This document shows positions 1 to 5,097 of a stretch of DNA of 6,811 nt, piece after piece; positions within the stretch are counted from its first letter, which is position 1; every line of letters begins with the position of its first letter. The notes under the pieces are model-generated. The model saw only the letters and a list, made by a program, of their open reading frames with translations. It was not told the origin of the DNA and did no database searches. The stretch spans positions 1 to 6,811 of the forward strand of contig JALUYN010000612.1 in the NCBI GenBank assembly GCA_027012915.1, written 5' to 3'. A program made the position numbers and the translations under genes. The DNA comes from Cellvibrionaceae bacterium. GTDB taxonomy: Bacteria; Pseudomonadota; Gammaproteobacteria; Pseudomonadales; Cellvibrionaceae.

Positions 1-196
1 CATTGGCATAGGTGCGGGCAAGGAAACCGACGCACAGGTTTTGGTGATCAACGATATTCTGGGGCTCACAGAACAACCACCCAAATTCTCCAAGAACTTT
101 CTGGTGGAAGCCAAAGACATTCCCGGCGCACTCGAGCGCTACGTTAGCGATGTGAAGAGTGGTGTATTTCCAGATTCTGAGCACACATTCCTTTAA
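1..196 (+). CDS. panB: 3-methyl-2-oxobutanoate hydroxymethyltransferase, C-terminal end (partial)
   Basis: This is the last 64 codons of ketopantoate hydroxymethyltransferase; the first complete codon is at base 2 and the stop is TAA at 194-196. The enzyme transfers a hydroxymethyl group from 5,10-methylenetetrahydrofolate to 3-methyl-2-oxobutanoate, the first committed step of pantothenate (coenzyme A) synthesis in the cytosol. The fragment opens with the family's IGIGAG glycine-rich motif. It continues with a TDAQVLV-type segment, PPKFSKNFL and a closing [11 protein letters not shown], which aligns by eye with the C-terminus of E. coli PanB (SGVYPGEEHSF). The catalytic residues lie outside the window. 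No panC follows on this strand: the next gene is convergent. So panB is the last gene of its unit here, and panC, if linked, must lie upstream. The fragment is short but the motif match is strong. Confidence 0.9.
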   Translation, partial: IGIGAGKETDAQVLVINDILGLTEQPPKFSKNFLVEAKDIPGALERYVSDVKSGVFPDSEHTFL

Positions 197-213
197 GCCC
201 ACATGCACAAAGA

Positions 214-241
214 AATAGCGGGGCACTAACGCCCTGCTATT
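214..241. terminator. Convergent hairpin between panB and the SPOR-like gene, probable terminator
   Basis: An 11-bp stem (214-224 with 231-241) encloses the 6-base loop ACTAAC. Read on the plus strand it has one G-U pair and no mismatch; on the minus strand the same position is an A-C mismatch. The base run after the stem is T-rich on the minus strand (TCTTTG) and weak on the plus strand (GAAGTTTG). It sits 17 bases after the panB stop and includes the stop codon and part of the last sense codon of the minus-strand gene, so it could end transcripts from both sides. Efficiency in either direction is uncertain. Confidence 0.6.
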
Positions 242-722
242 GAAGTTTGATCGTTTTCGGCAAGAACGATTCCACCGCATCCTTCAGATCACACTCTTTA
301 CAGTTCAGCCGTTGCAGCGCCCTTTGCTGCGACGACTGAATCGCCTGCCCCAAACTATCGCAGGGCGTGAACGACACGTTTTCCAATTTGACAACGTAGG
401 CATTCAGATCCGAAAACAGCGCATAGTCACGCAGGTGCAACTTCGCGTCTACAAAGGACTCAAATACGCCGTAATAGAGAGCAAACAGACCGTTACTGCG
501 CTTGCGGCACAGGAAGGGTATTTCGTGGTGAGTTCCGGCGATACGCTGGCCATAGCTGGCGTTCTTATAGGTGGCAACCTGAATACTATAGGCGCGCTCG
601 TATTGGGCCGGCTCCGCCAACACCCGACCAGGACCCAGCAAGCCGCACTGCAGCACTGCAGCAGCGAGCAATATCCGGACAATACTCCGGTCAGAATTCA
701 GCAGATATCCGATCATTACCAT
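237..722 (-). CDS. Small secreted protein with a divergent SPOR-like domain
   Basis: The product is 161 residues and I recognise no named family member. Residues 1-36 look like a Sec signal peptide: arginines at 12 and 16, a hydrophobic stretch at 17-30, then VLA at 34-36, giving a likely cut after Ala36. Residues about 45-113 have the pattern of a SPOR domain: an opening YSIQVATYKN, a middle GLFALYYGVFES that resembles the central strand and turn, a following DAKLHLRDY helix and a final AYVVKL strand. SPOR domains bind denuded septal peptidoglycan, so a periplasmic cell-envelope role is an inference. The mature part has cysteines at 72, 121, 141 and 144; the last two form a CKEC motif. The tail (about 122-161) is probably helical. 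The start is uncertain: ATG at 722 and at 716 are in frame and neither has a clear Shine-Dalgarno site. It follows pnp on the same strand but a strong terminator separates them, so it is probably transcribed alone. In E. coli nlpI follows pnp; this is not NlpI. Confidence 0.7.
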   Translation of the reverse strand: MVMIGYLLNSDRSIVRILLAAAVLQCGLLGPGRVLAEPAQYERAYSIQVATYKNASYGQRIAGTHHEIPFLCRKRSNGLFALYYGVFESFVDAKLHLRDYALFSDLNAYVVKLENVSFTPCDSLGQAIQSSQQRALQRLNCKECDLKDAVESFLPKTIKLQ

Positions 723-749
723 TCAGAGTTCATTTCGAAGGTGAGAGTC

Positions 750-778
750 TGCCACAGACACACCAGCCGATGCCACAG
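750..778. repeat. Direct repeat TGCCACAG upstream of the SPOR-like gene
   Basis: The octamer TGCCACAG occurs at 750-757 and again at 771-778, with starts 21 bases apart, about two helical turns. It lies 28-56 bases upstream of the first possible ATG (722) of the SPOR-like gene, where a promoter or operator would be expected. I see no convincing -10/-35 pair here. A regulatory role is speculative and a chance repeat is possible. Confidence 0.3.
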
Positions 779-782
779 GCAA

Positions 783-810
783 AAAAAAGCCCGCTAATGC
801 GGGCTTTTTT
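783..810 (-). terminator. Intrinsic terminator of pnp
   Basis: The stem GCCCGC (789-794) pairs with GCGGGC (799-804) around the tetraloop TAAT, and is flanked by a run of A on the left (781-788) and six T on the right (805-810). On the minus strand this gives a GC-rich hairpin followed by eight T, a classic intrinsic terminator 16 bases after the pnp stop codon. The flanking A and T runs make it symmetrical, so it could also stop plus-strand transcripts. Confidence 0.93.
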
Positions 811-826
811 CAAGCAGTGCGAGAGA

Positions 827-2989
827 TTACTCGTCGCCTTGCTTCGGCGCCTCTTCAGCAGCCGGCGCTTCAGCGGCTTCTGCTGCAGGAGCCTCCTCAA
901 CGGGAGCCTCGTCGCGCAGTGCCTCTTTGATGGAGAGCTTGATACGACCGCGCTGATCCACGTCCAGACACTTAACGCGTACCACCTGACCTTCTTTCAG
1001 GTAGTCAGAAACGCTGTTGACACGCTCCTCTGCGATCTGAGAGATGTGCACCAGACCATCTTTACCCGGCAAGAAGTTCACGAATGCCCCAAAGTCTACG
1101 ATACGTACCACGGTACCCTCGTAAATTTCACCGATCTCGGCTTCAGCGGTGATTTCACCAATACGATCCAGAGCGGCTTGCAGGGACTCCTGACTTTCGC
1201 CGTAGACTTTAACAGTACCGTCGTCTTCGATATCAACAGAAGCGCCAGTTTCTTCGGTAATTGAGCGAATGGTTGCACCGCCCTTACCAATGATGTCGCG
1301 AATCTTGTCAGGGTGAACCTTGATGGTTTCGAACTGAGGTGCAGTGTCTGACACGCCTTCACGAGACTTGTCGATTACCTTGTTCATCTCAGCCAGGATG
1401 TGCAGACGCGCATCCAGAGCCTGTCCCAAAGCGATTTCCATGATCTCTTCGGTGATGCCTTCGATCTTGATATCCATCTGCAGAGCAGTGATACCGTCGG
1501 CAGTACCGGCAACTTTGAAGTCCATGTCACCCAGGTGATCTTCGTCACCCAGAATATCGGTCAGAACGGCAAAGCCGTCGTCTTCTTTAACCAGACCCAT
1601 GGCGATACCGGCAACAGGAGCCTTCAAAGGTACACCGGCGTCCATCAGCGCCAGAGAAGAACCACACACAGAAGCCATAGAGGAAGAACCATTGGACTCA
1701 GTGATTTCGCTCACAACACGAATGGAGTATGGAAACTCTTCTTCGTTTGGCAGTACCGCAGCAACACCACGACGTGCCAGACGACCGTGACCAATTTCGC
1801 GACGGCCAGTACCACCCATACGACCCGCCTCACCAACAGAGTAAGGAGGGAAGTTGTAGTGCAGCATGAATGGGTCACGACGAGACCCTTCCAGAGCATC
1901 GATCATCTGTGCATCACGAGCGGAGCCCAGGGTAGCAACAACGATAGCCTGAGTTTCACCACGTGTGAACAGAGCAGAACCGTGAGTTTTTGGCAGGTTA
2001 CCCACTTCAACGGCGATAGGACGCACAGTCTTGGTGTCACGACCATCAATACGCGGCTCACCAGCCACAACGCTGCGACGTACGGTTTGCTTCTCCAGCT
2101 TGCTGAATACGCCCTTAACATCGTCACCGCTGACTTCTTCGCTGCTCAGCTGCTCAACGGCTGCGTCGCGCAGCTCGCCCAAACGGCCGTAGCGCTGCAT
2201 TTTGTCGGTGATGCGGTAAGCTTCTTTGATCTGCTCACCGAAAGCACCTTCAACGGCAGCTTTCAGGGTTTCGTTCTCAGGCTCGGCAGTCCACTCCCAA
2301 GTTGGCTTGGCAGCGTCTTTGGCCAGTTCATTTACAGCCTGAACAACCGCTTGCAGTTCCTGGTGTGCGTACAGAACTGAGCCCAGCATAATGTCTTCTG
2401 GCAGCTCACTGGCTTCAGATTCAACCATCAGTACTGCGTCTTGAGTACCGGCAACTACCATGTCCAGCTCAGAGCTCTTCAGAGCTTCGTAGCCAGGGTT
2501 CAGCAGATAGCCATCTTCCTGGGTGTAACCTACACGGGCCGCACCGATAGGACCATTAAACGGAATACCAGAAATGGCCAGCGCCGCAGAGGTACCGATC
2601 ATGGCAGCGATATCCGGGTCCACGTCTTTGTGGGCAGACATAACGGTACAGACAACCTGCACTTCGTTCATGAAGCCGTTCGGGAACAGCGGACGAATCG
2701 GACGGTCGATCAGACGAGAAGTCAGAGTCTCTTTCTCGCTCGGACGACCTTCGCGCTTGAAGAAGCCGCCAGGGATTTTGCCAGCCGCGTAGGCTTTCTC
2801 AATGTAGTGTACGGACAGTGGGAAGAAGTCCTGACCTTCACGTACGTCTTTAGCGCCAACCACAGTGACCAGTACTTGGGTGTCGCCCATGGTTACCATA
2901 ACGGCACCAGTGGCTTGACGGGCAATGCGGCCAGTCTCCAGAGTTACGGTTTGTCCACCGTATTGGAATGATTTAACAACGGGATTCAC
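827..2989 (-). CDS. pnp: Polyribonucleotide nucleotidyltransferase (PNPase)
   Basis: The 720-residue product (E. coli PNPase has 711) is the phosphorolytic 3'-to-5' exoribonuclease that acts as a cytosolic trimer and, in many gammaproteobacteria, with the RNase E degradosome. Order of domains: first RNase PH-like domain about 12-142, helical domain about 150-300, second RNase PH-like domain about 312-545, KH domain about 553-612 with the IIGKGG loop at 566-571, and S1 domain about 621-688. The active-site set is intact by comparison with E. coli: R396-R397, H401, the phosphate-binding serines S435-S437, and D484, D490 and K492 in [12 protein letters not shown]. The tail after 690 is rich in Ala, Glu and Pro, a low-complexity acidic end that varies between species. 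Translation starts at GTG (2987-2989). It lies 246 bases after rpsO, beyond a terminator and a long leader stem-loop that suggests autoregulation. Confidence 0.98.
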   Translation of the reverse strand: MNPVVKSFQYGGQTVTLETGRIARQATGAVMVTMGDTQVLVTVVGAKDVREGQDFFPLSVHYIEKAYAAGKIPGGFFKREGRPSEKETLTSRLIDRPIRPLFPNGFMNEVQVVCTVMSAHKDVDPDIAAMIGTSAALAISGIPFNGPIGAARVGYTQEDGYLLNPGYEALKSSELDMVVAGTQDAVLMVESEASELPEDIMLGSVLYAHQELQAVVQAVNELAKDAAKPTWEWTAEPENETLKAAVEGAFGEQIKEAYRITDKMQRYGRLGELRDAAVEQLSSEEVSGDDVKGVFSKLEKQTVRRSVVAGEPRIDGRDTKTVRPIAVEVGNLPKTHGSALFTRGETQAIVVATLGSARDAQMIDALEGSRRDPFMLHYNFPPYSVGEAGRMGGTGRREIGHGRLARRGVAAVLPNEEEFPYSIRVVSEITESNGSSSMASVCGSSLALMDAGVPLKAPVAGIAMGLVKEDDGFAVLTDILGDEDHLGDMDFKVAGTADGITALQMDIKIEGITEEIMEIALGQALDARLHILAEMNKVIDKSREGVSDTAPQFETIKVHPDKIRDIIGKGGATIRSITEETGASVDIEDDGTVKVYGESQESLQAALDRIGEITAEAEIGEIYEGTVVRIVDFGAFVNFLPGKDGLVHISQIAEERVNSVSDYLKEGQVVRVKCLDVDQRGRIKLSIKEALRDEAPVEEAPAAEAAEAPAAEEAPKQGDE

Positions 2990-2996
2990 AATAATT

Positions 2997-3001
2997 TCCT
3001 T
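2997..3001 (-). promoter_or_regulatory. Shine-Dalgarno site of pnp, fixing the GTG start
   Basis: The minus strand reads AAGGA seven bases before the GTG at 2989-2987, in an A-rich context. The protein alignment also begins correctly here ([11 protein letters not shown]), so the rare start codon is well supported. E. coli pnp also uses a non-ATG start (TTG, from memory), which fits weak initiation on a regulated message. Confidence 0.8.
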
Positions 3002-3053
3002 TTCTTTATATTGCGTTCAATTTTAGTCATGCCCGCTCAGTAAAGATTCAGCT

Positions 3054-3141
3054 CAGTCTCGTAACGAAGATTGTGAGCAAACTCAAGAACTCAAATACGC
3101 CGTGGTATCCAAACCCTTGAGTTTGCTCGCAATGAGGACTG
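3054..3141 (-). promoter_or_regulatory. Long leader stem-loop upstream of pnp, candidate RNase III/PNPase autoregulatory element
   Basis: In the pnp mRNA, 3116-3128 pairs with 3075-3087 in 13 uninterrupted base pairs. One A-C mismatch (3074/3129) follows, then four more pairs (3070-3073 with 3130-3133). After a one-sided internal loop (3061-3069), a lower stem forms between 3134-3141 and 3054-3060 with one bulge. The apical loop can hold a small extra hairpin (3105-3110 with 3093-3098). The structure ends about 64 bases before the GTG. In E. coli the pnp leader forms a similar long hairpin that RNase III cuts, after which PNPase removes the upstream strand and its own mRNA is destabilised. 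That this copy works the same way is inferred from position and shape. Confidence 0.7.
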
Positions 3142-3153
3142 CAACCAAACCCC

Positions 3154-3178
3154 GGTAGTGCGAGCTTGCGCACAGACC
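3154..3178 (-). other. Small hairpin in the rpsO-pnp gap
   Basis: GTGCG (3158-3162) pairs with CGCAC (3169-3173) around a 6-base loop, with a possible outer GGT/ACC extension (3154-3156 with 3176-3178) across a small internal loop. It lies between the rpsO terminator and the long pnp leader stem-loop and has no T run, so it is not a terminator. It may be a first leader stem of the pnp transcript. I found no convincing pnp promoter in the flanking bases. Confidence 0.35.
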
Positions 3179-3202
3179 ACCCAAATCAGCAGCCCATACA
3201 CA

Positions 3203-3229
3203 AAAGTGCCCGCATAAGGCGGGCACTTT
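3203..3229 (-). terminator. Intrinsic terminator after rpsO
   Basis: The 11-bp perfect stem 3203-3213 with 3219-3229 (AAAGTGCCCGC and its complement) has a 5-base loop and begins 6 bases after the rpsO stop codon. On the minus strand it is followed by TTGTGT, so the T run after the AT-rich top of the stem is short. In E. coli a terminator at the same place partly stops rpsO transcripts and lets some polymerase continue into pnp; partial read-through here is inferred. Confidence 0.88.
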
Positions 3230-3235
3230 GTTCGC

Positions 3236-3505
3236 TTATCGACGCAGACCCAAGCTTTGGATCAGTGCAGAGTAGCGAGTGGCATTTTTTCTCTTCAGGT
3301 AGTCCAGCAGCTTACGACGCTGGTTTACCATGCGGATCAGACCACGACGAGAGTGGTGATCCTGTTTGTTCTCGGCGAAGTGACCTTGCAGCTTGTTGAT
3401 GTTGTGAGTCAACAGAGCCACCTGAACTTCTGGAGAACCGGTGTCACCTTCGGATTGCTGGTATTGTTTAACAATCTCAGCTTTTTCAGCAGCACTTAAT
3501 GCCAT
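3236..3505 (-). CDS. rpsO: 30S ribosomal protein S15
   Basis: The product has 89 residues, the same as E. coli S15 counted with its initiator Met. S15 binds the three-way junction of helices 20-22 and helix 22 of 16S rRNA early in assembly of the 30S platform. The sequence is plainly S15 along its whole length: TGSPEVQ at 22-28, H42, the rRNA-contacting DHHSRRGL at 49-56, and the basic [15 protein letters not shown] at 60-74. The ATG start has the site GAGGA (3513-3517) seven bases upstream. The gene is preceded by a 169-base leader containing a hairpin and pseudoknot candidate, and followed at once by an intrinsic terminator. It may be made both from the upstream infB-rbfA-truB message and from its own promoter, but I could not identify that promoter with confidence. 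Confidence 0.98.
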   Translation of the reverse strand: MALSAAEKAEIVKQYQQSEGDTGSPEVQVALLTHNINKLQGHFAENKQDHHSRRGLIRMVNQRRKLLDYLKRKNATRYSALIQSLGLRR

Positions 3506-3512
3506 AGTAGTT

Positions 3513-3570
3513 TCCTCATAATATGCGTTTAAAAGGTACAGCCAGATCCGTGCATATTTACAGATTGGCT
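3513..3570 (-). promoter_or_regulatory. Candidate S15-binding pseudoknot operator in the rpsO leader
   Basis: On the minus-strand RNA, AGCCA-AUC-UGU (3570-3560) pairs with ACG-GAU-(C)-UGGCU (3551-3540), a stem of 11 pairs with one bulged C (3545) and one U-G pair. The 8-base loop is AAAUAUGC (3559-3552). Its last seven bases, AAUAUGC, are exactly complementary to GCAUAUU at 3526-3520, which ends two bases before the GAGGA Shine-Dalgarno site (3517-3513). This is the geometry of an H-type pseudoknot against the ribosome-binding site. E. coli S15 represses its own translation by stabilising such a pseudoknot. The pairing is seen in the sequence; S15 binding is inferred. Confidence 0.7.
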
Positions 3571-3674
3571 ATTTAACGTGTCAGTTTACCGGCACTGGAC
3601 CGTACAAACCGACCTATTGTGCAATCCGGCAGATACCGAACCACGCAATTCTCTTCCAAACCTCAGCTTAAGCT

Positions 3675-4634
3675 TCAGTTCTGGCTTTCAATCCTGGTTT
3701 CCACGACAAGCCTTTTGGGCGCCAATCGACTCTCATCGTCGATCTCCGCGAGCCCCAAAAATCGGCCATCGGGAGCAAAGACGCGAACAATATCACCTTC
3801 GTCGCCAATACGGTAGACCCGCGAGTCCATTATGGCCTGCCCCTGCTGGAAGTAGTAGACCGAGTGCTCATCCAAATCCAGTTCCGGCAGAGCGGCTACC
3901 GGGGCATCTGTTGGCAGCAAGTGATGATCCAACGCCTCAGCCAAGCCCTCACCACGCTCTTCTTCGAGCACTTCTAAGGTCACAGCATTATCTACATCGA
4001 AGGGGCCCGCTTGAGTGCGATGCAAACGTGTTACGTGAGCCCCACAGCCCAACAGCTTACCCAGATCTTCACCGATACTGCGTATATAGGTGCCTTTACT
4101 GCAGTGCACGTCTACATCCACCTCGGCCTGTGGACCCGCTCTGAAATCGAGCATGTCGGCAGAGTACACCGTAATTCGCCTGGCCTTACGTTCCACCTCA
4201 ATACCCTGGCGAGCCAGCTTGTACAATGGCTGCCCCTCGTGCTTAAGAGCCGAGTACATGGGCGGAACCTGGTCTATTTCACCGACAAATGTCTGCAGTG
4301 CTTCAGCTACCTGCTGGCGCGAAATACCACTGGCATCGACGGGATCCAACTGCTCGCCATCACTGTCACCCGTGGTGGTGTAGGCGCCAAGCTGATAAGT
4401 CACCGTATAGCGTTTATCAGCATCCAGCAGATACTGGGAAAATTTGGTAGCCTCACCAAAGCACAACGGCAACACGCCCGTAGCCAGCGGGTCCAAACTG
4501 CCAGTATGCCCCGCCTTCTGGGCGAAGAATAAGCGTTTAGCACGCTGTAAGGCGCCATTGGATGTGACGCCCTGCGGCTTATTCAACAACAATACGCCAC
4601 TGACCGGACGGCCTTTGGATCGTCTACGTCCCAT
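3675..4634 (-). CDS. truB: tRNA pseudouridine(55) synthase TruB
   Basis: The 319-residue product (E. coli TruB has 314) converts U55 in the T-loop of tRNAs to pseudouridine and also helps tRNA folding. The catalytic motif GHTGSLDPLATGVLP (42-56) places the nucleophile at D48, the same number as in E. coli. Other family marks are the N-terminal GVLLLNKPQGVTSN (13-26), Y76 in KRYTVTYQLG, VPPMYSALKHEG (123-134) and CSKGTYIRSIGEDLG (178-192) with R185. Residues from about 250 to 312 form the C-terminal PUA-like tRNA-binding domain. The start ATG (4632-4634) is 20 bases after the rbfA stop, with only a weak GAG in place of a Shine-Dalgarno site. The MGRRRSKGRPVSG beginning fits the family, which favours this start, and translational coupling to rbfA is likely. 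The gene is complete and all key residues are present. Confidence 0.98.
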   Translation of the reverse strand: MGRRRSKGRPVSGVLLLNKPQGVTSNGALQRAKRLFFAQKAGHTGSLDPLATGVLPLCFGEATKFSQYLLDADKRYTVTYQLGAYTTTGDSDGEQLDPVDASGISRQQVAEALQTFVGEIDQVPPMYSALKHEGQPLYKLARQGIEVERKARRITVYSADMLDFRAGPQAEVDVDVHCSKGTYIRSIGEDLGKLLGCGAHVTRLHRTQAGPFDVDNAVTLEVLEEERGEGLAEALDHHLLPTDAPVAALPELDLDEHSVYYFQQGQAIMDSRVYRIGDEGDIVRVFAPDGRFLGLAEIDDESRLAPKRLVVETRIESQN

Positions 4635-4654
4635 GCGGTTCTACTCGATCAATT

Positions 4655-5053
4655 TCAGTCTTGTTCGCTGTCTTGATCATCGCCGCCGTGAGCGCGATCT
4701 TCGGCAACAGCCTTATCAATCAAGTGTGACAAGTGCTGGCCATTGACGGAAGTTTTATCGTAGATAAAGCTCAAACGCGGCGTTACGCGAATATCCAGCT
4801 CTTTGGCCAAAATAGAGCGCAAAAAGCCGGAAGCTTTATTTAAGGCCGTTACCGCCTCGTTTATCTCTTCATCGCTCTCGCGATCTACAAAGGTGACAAA
4901 CACACGGGCAAAAGACAGATCGCGACTGACTTCAACATCGTTGATATTCACCATACCCACACGCGGGTCGCGAATTTCAAACTGAATAGCCTGCGCTAAC
5001 AAGCGCTGCACAGCGTCCGCCAGGCGATCGGTACGGTTAAATTCTCTTGCCAT
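4655..5053 (-). CDS. rbfA: 30S ribosome-binding factor RbfA
   Basis: The 132-residue product (E. coli RbfA has 133) binds the 30S subunit near 16S helix 1, supports late 30S maturation and is needed for growth in the cold in E. coli. It is one type II KH-like domain: MAREFNRTDRLAD at the start, FEIRDPRVGMV (25-35), VEVSRDLSFARVFVTF (40-55), the ALNKASGFLR helix with the kinked ASG (74-76) that marks RbfA, and TPRLSFIYD (91-99). An acidic tail (119-132) follows. The reading frame stays open a little further upstream, to a TTG at 5092. The ATG at 5053 is chosen because the E. coli protein also begins MAKEF and because AGAGG stands seven bases before it. IF2 and RbfA act successively on the 30S subunit, which fits their adjacency. 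Confidence 0.97.
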   Translation of the reverse strand: MAREFNRTDRLADAVQRLLAQAIQFEIRDPRVGMVNINDVEVSRDLSFARVFVTFVDRESDEEINEAVTALNKASGFLRSILAKELDIRVTPRLSFIYDKTSVNGQHLSHLIDKAVAEDRAHGGDDQDSEQD

Positions 5054-5060
5054 TTCAATA

Positions 5061-5065
5061 CCTCT
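5061..5065 (-). promoter_or_regulatory. Shine-Dalgarno site that decides the rbfA start
   Basis: The minus strand reads AGAGG seven bases before the ATG at 5053. The alternative upstream in-frame TTG at 5092 overlaps the intergenic hairpin and would add 13 residues that RbfA proteins lack. Confidence 0.8.
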
Positions 5066-5067
5066 GA

Positions 5068-5087
5068 GGAGCGGCATTCGCCGCTCC
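5068..5087 (-). other. Perfect hairpin in the infB-rbfA gap
   Basis: GGAGCGGC (5068-5075) is an exact inverted repeat of GCCGCTCC (5080-5087), giving eight G/C-rich pairs around a 4-base loop (GAAU in the mRNA). It starts 10 bases after the infB stop and ends two bases before the rbfA Shine-Dalgarno site. There is no T run on either side, so it is not an intrinsic terminator. It could adjust rbfA translation, slow mRNA decay, or be a processing site; the sequence does not decide between these. Confidence 0.6.
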
Positions 5088-5097
5088 GGCAACTGCC

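Noticed and set aside
643..650. Lipobox at Cys26 of the SPOR-like protein
   Set aside because: The context VLQC has Gln before the Cys, which does not fit a lipobox, and a standard signal peptidase I site follows at VLA (34-36).
240..797. 185-codon open frame on the plus strand opposite the SPOR-like gene
   Set aside because: It runs through the convergent hairpin and the pnp terminator and its product is Arg- and Gln-rich without domains. The minus-strand frame has a signal peptide and SPOR pattern, so it is preferred.
1400..2380. 326-codon open frame on the plus strand, antisense to pnp
   Set aside because: It lies wholly inside the unmistakable pnp gene. Its translation is Thr-, Gln- and His-rich without any recognisable motif, and it has no Shine-Dalgarno site that I can see. 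It is a shadow of pnp codon use.
3154..3178. Terminator in the middle of the rpsO-pnp gap
   Set aside because: The hairpin has only five main pairs and no T run on either side; it is listed only as a small hairpin.
3556..3584. Possible rpsO promoter: CTGACA (3584-3579) with GTAAAT or TAAATA 17-18 bases on
   Set aside because: The -10 match is only about 3 of 6, and a transcript from it would begin inside the operator hairpin and destroy it. I could not find a better pair elsewhere in the leader.
3667..3676. AGCTTAAGCT palindrome at the truB stop codon
   Set aside because: The perfect palindrome leaves no loop for a hairpin and has no neighbouring T run; a chance restriction-site-like sequence is the simplest reading.
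5054..5092. Longer RbfA starting at TTG 5092 or ATG 5077
   Set aside because: The extra residues are absent from RbfA of E. coli, the region is occupied by a strong hairpin, and AGAGG is correctly spaced for the ATG at 5053.
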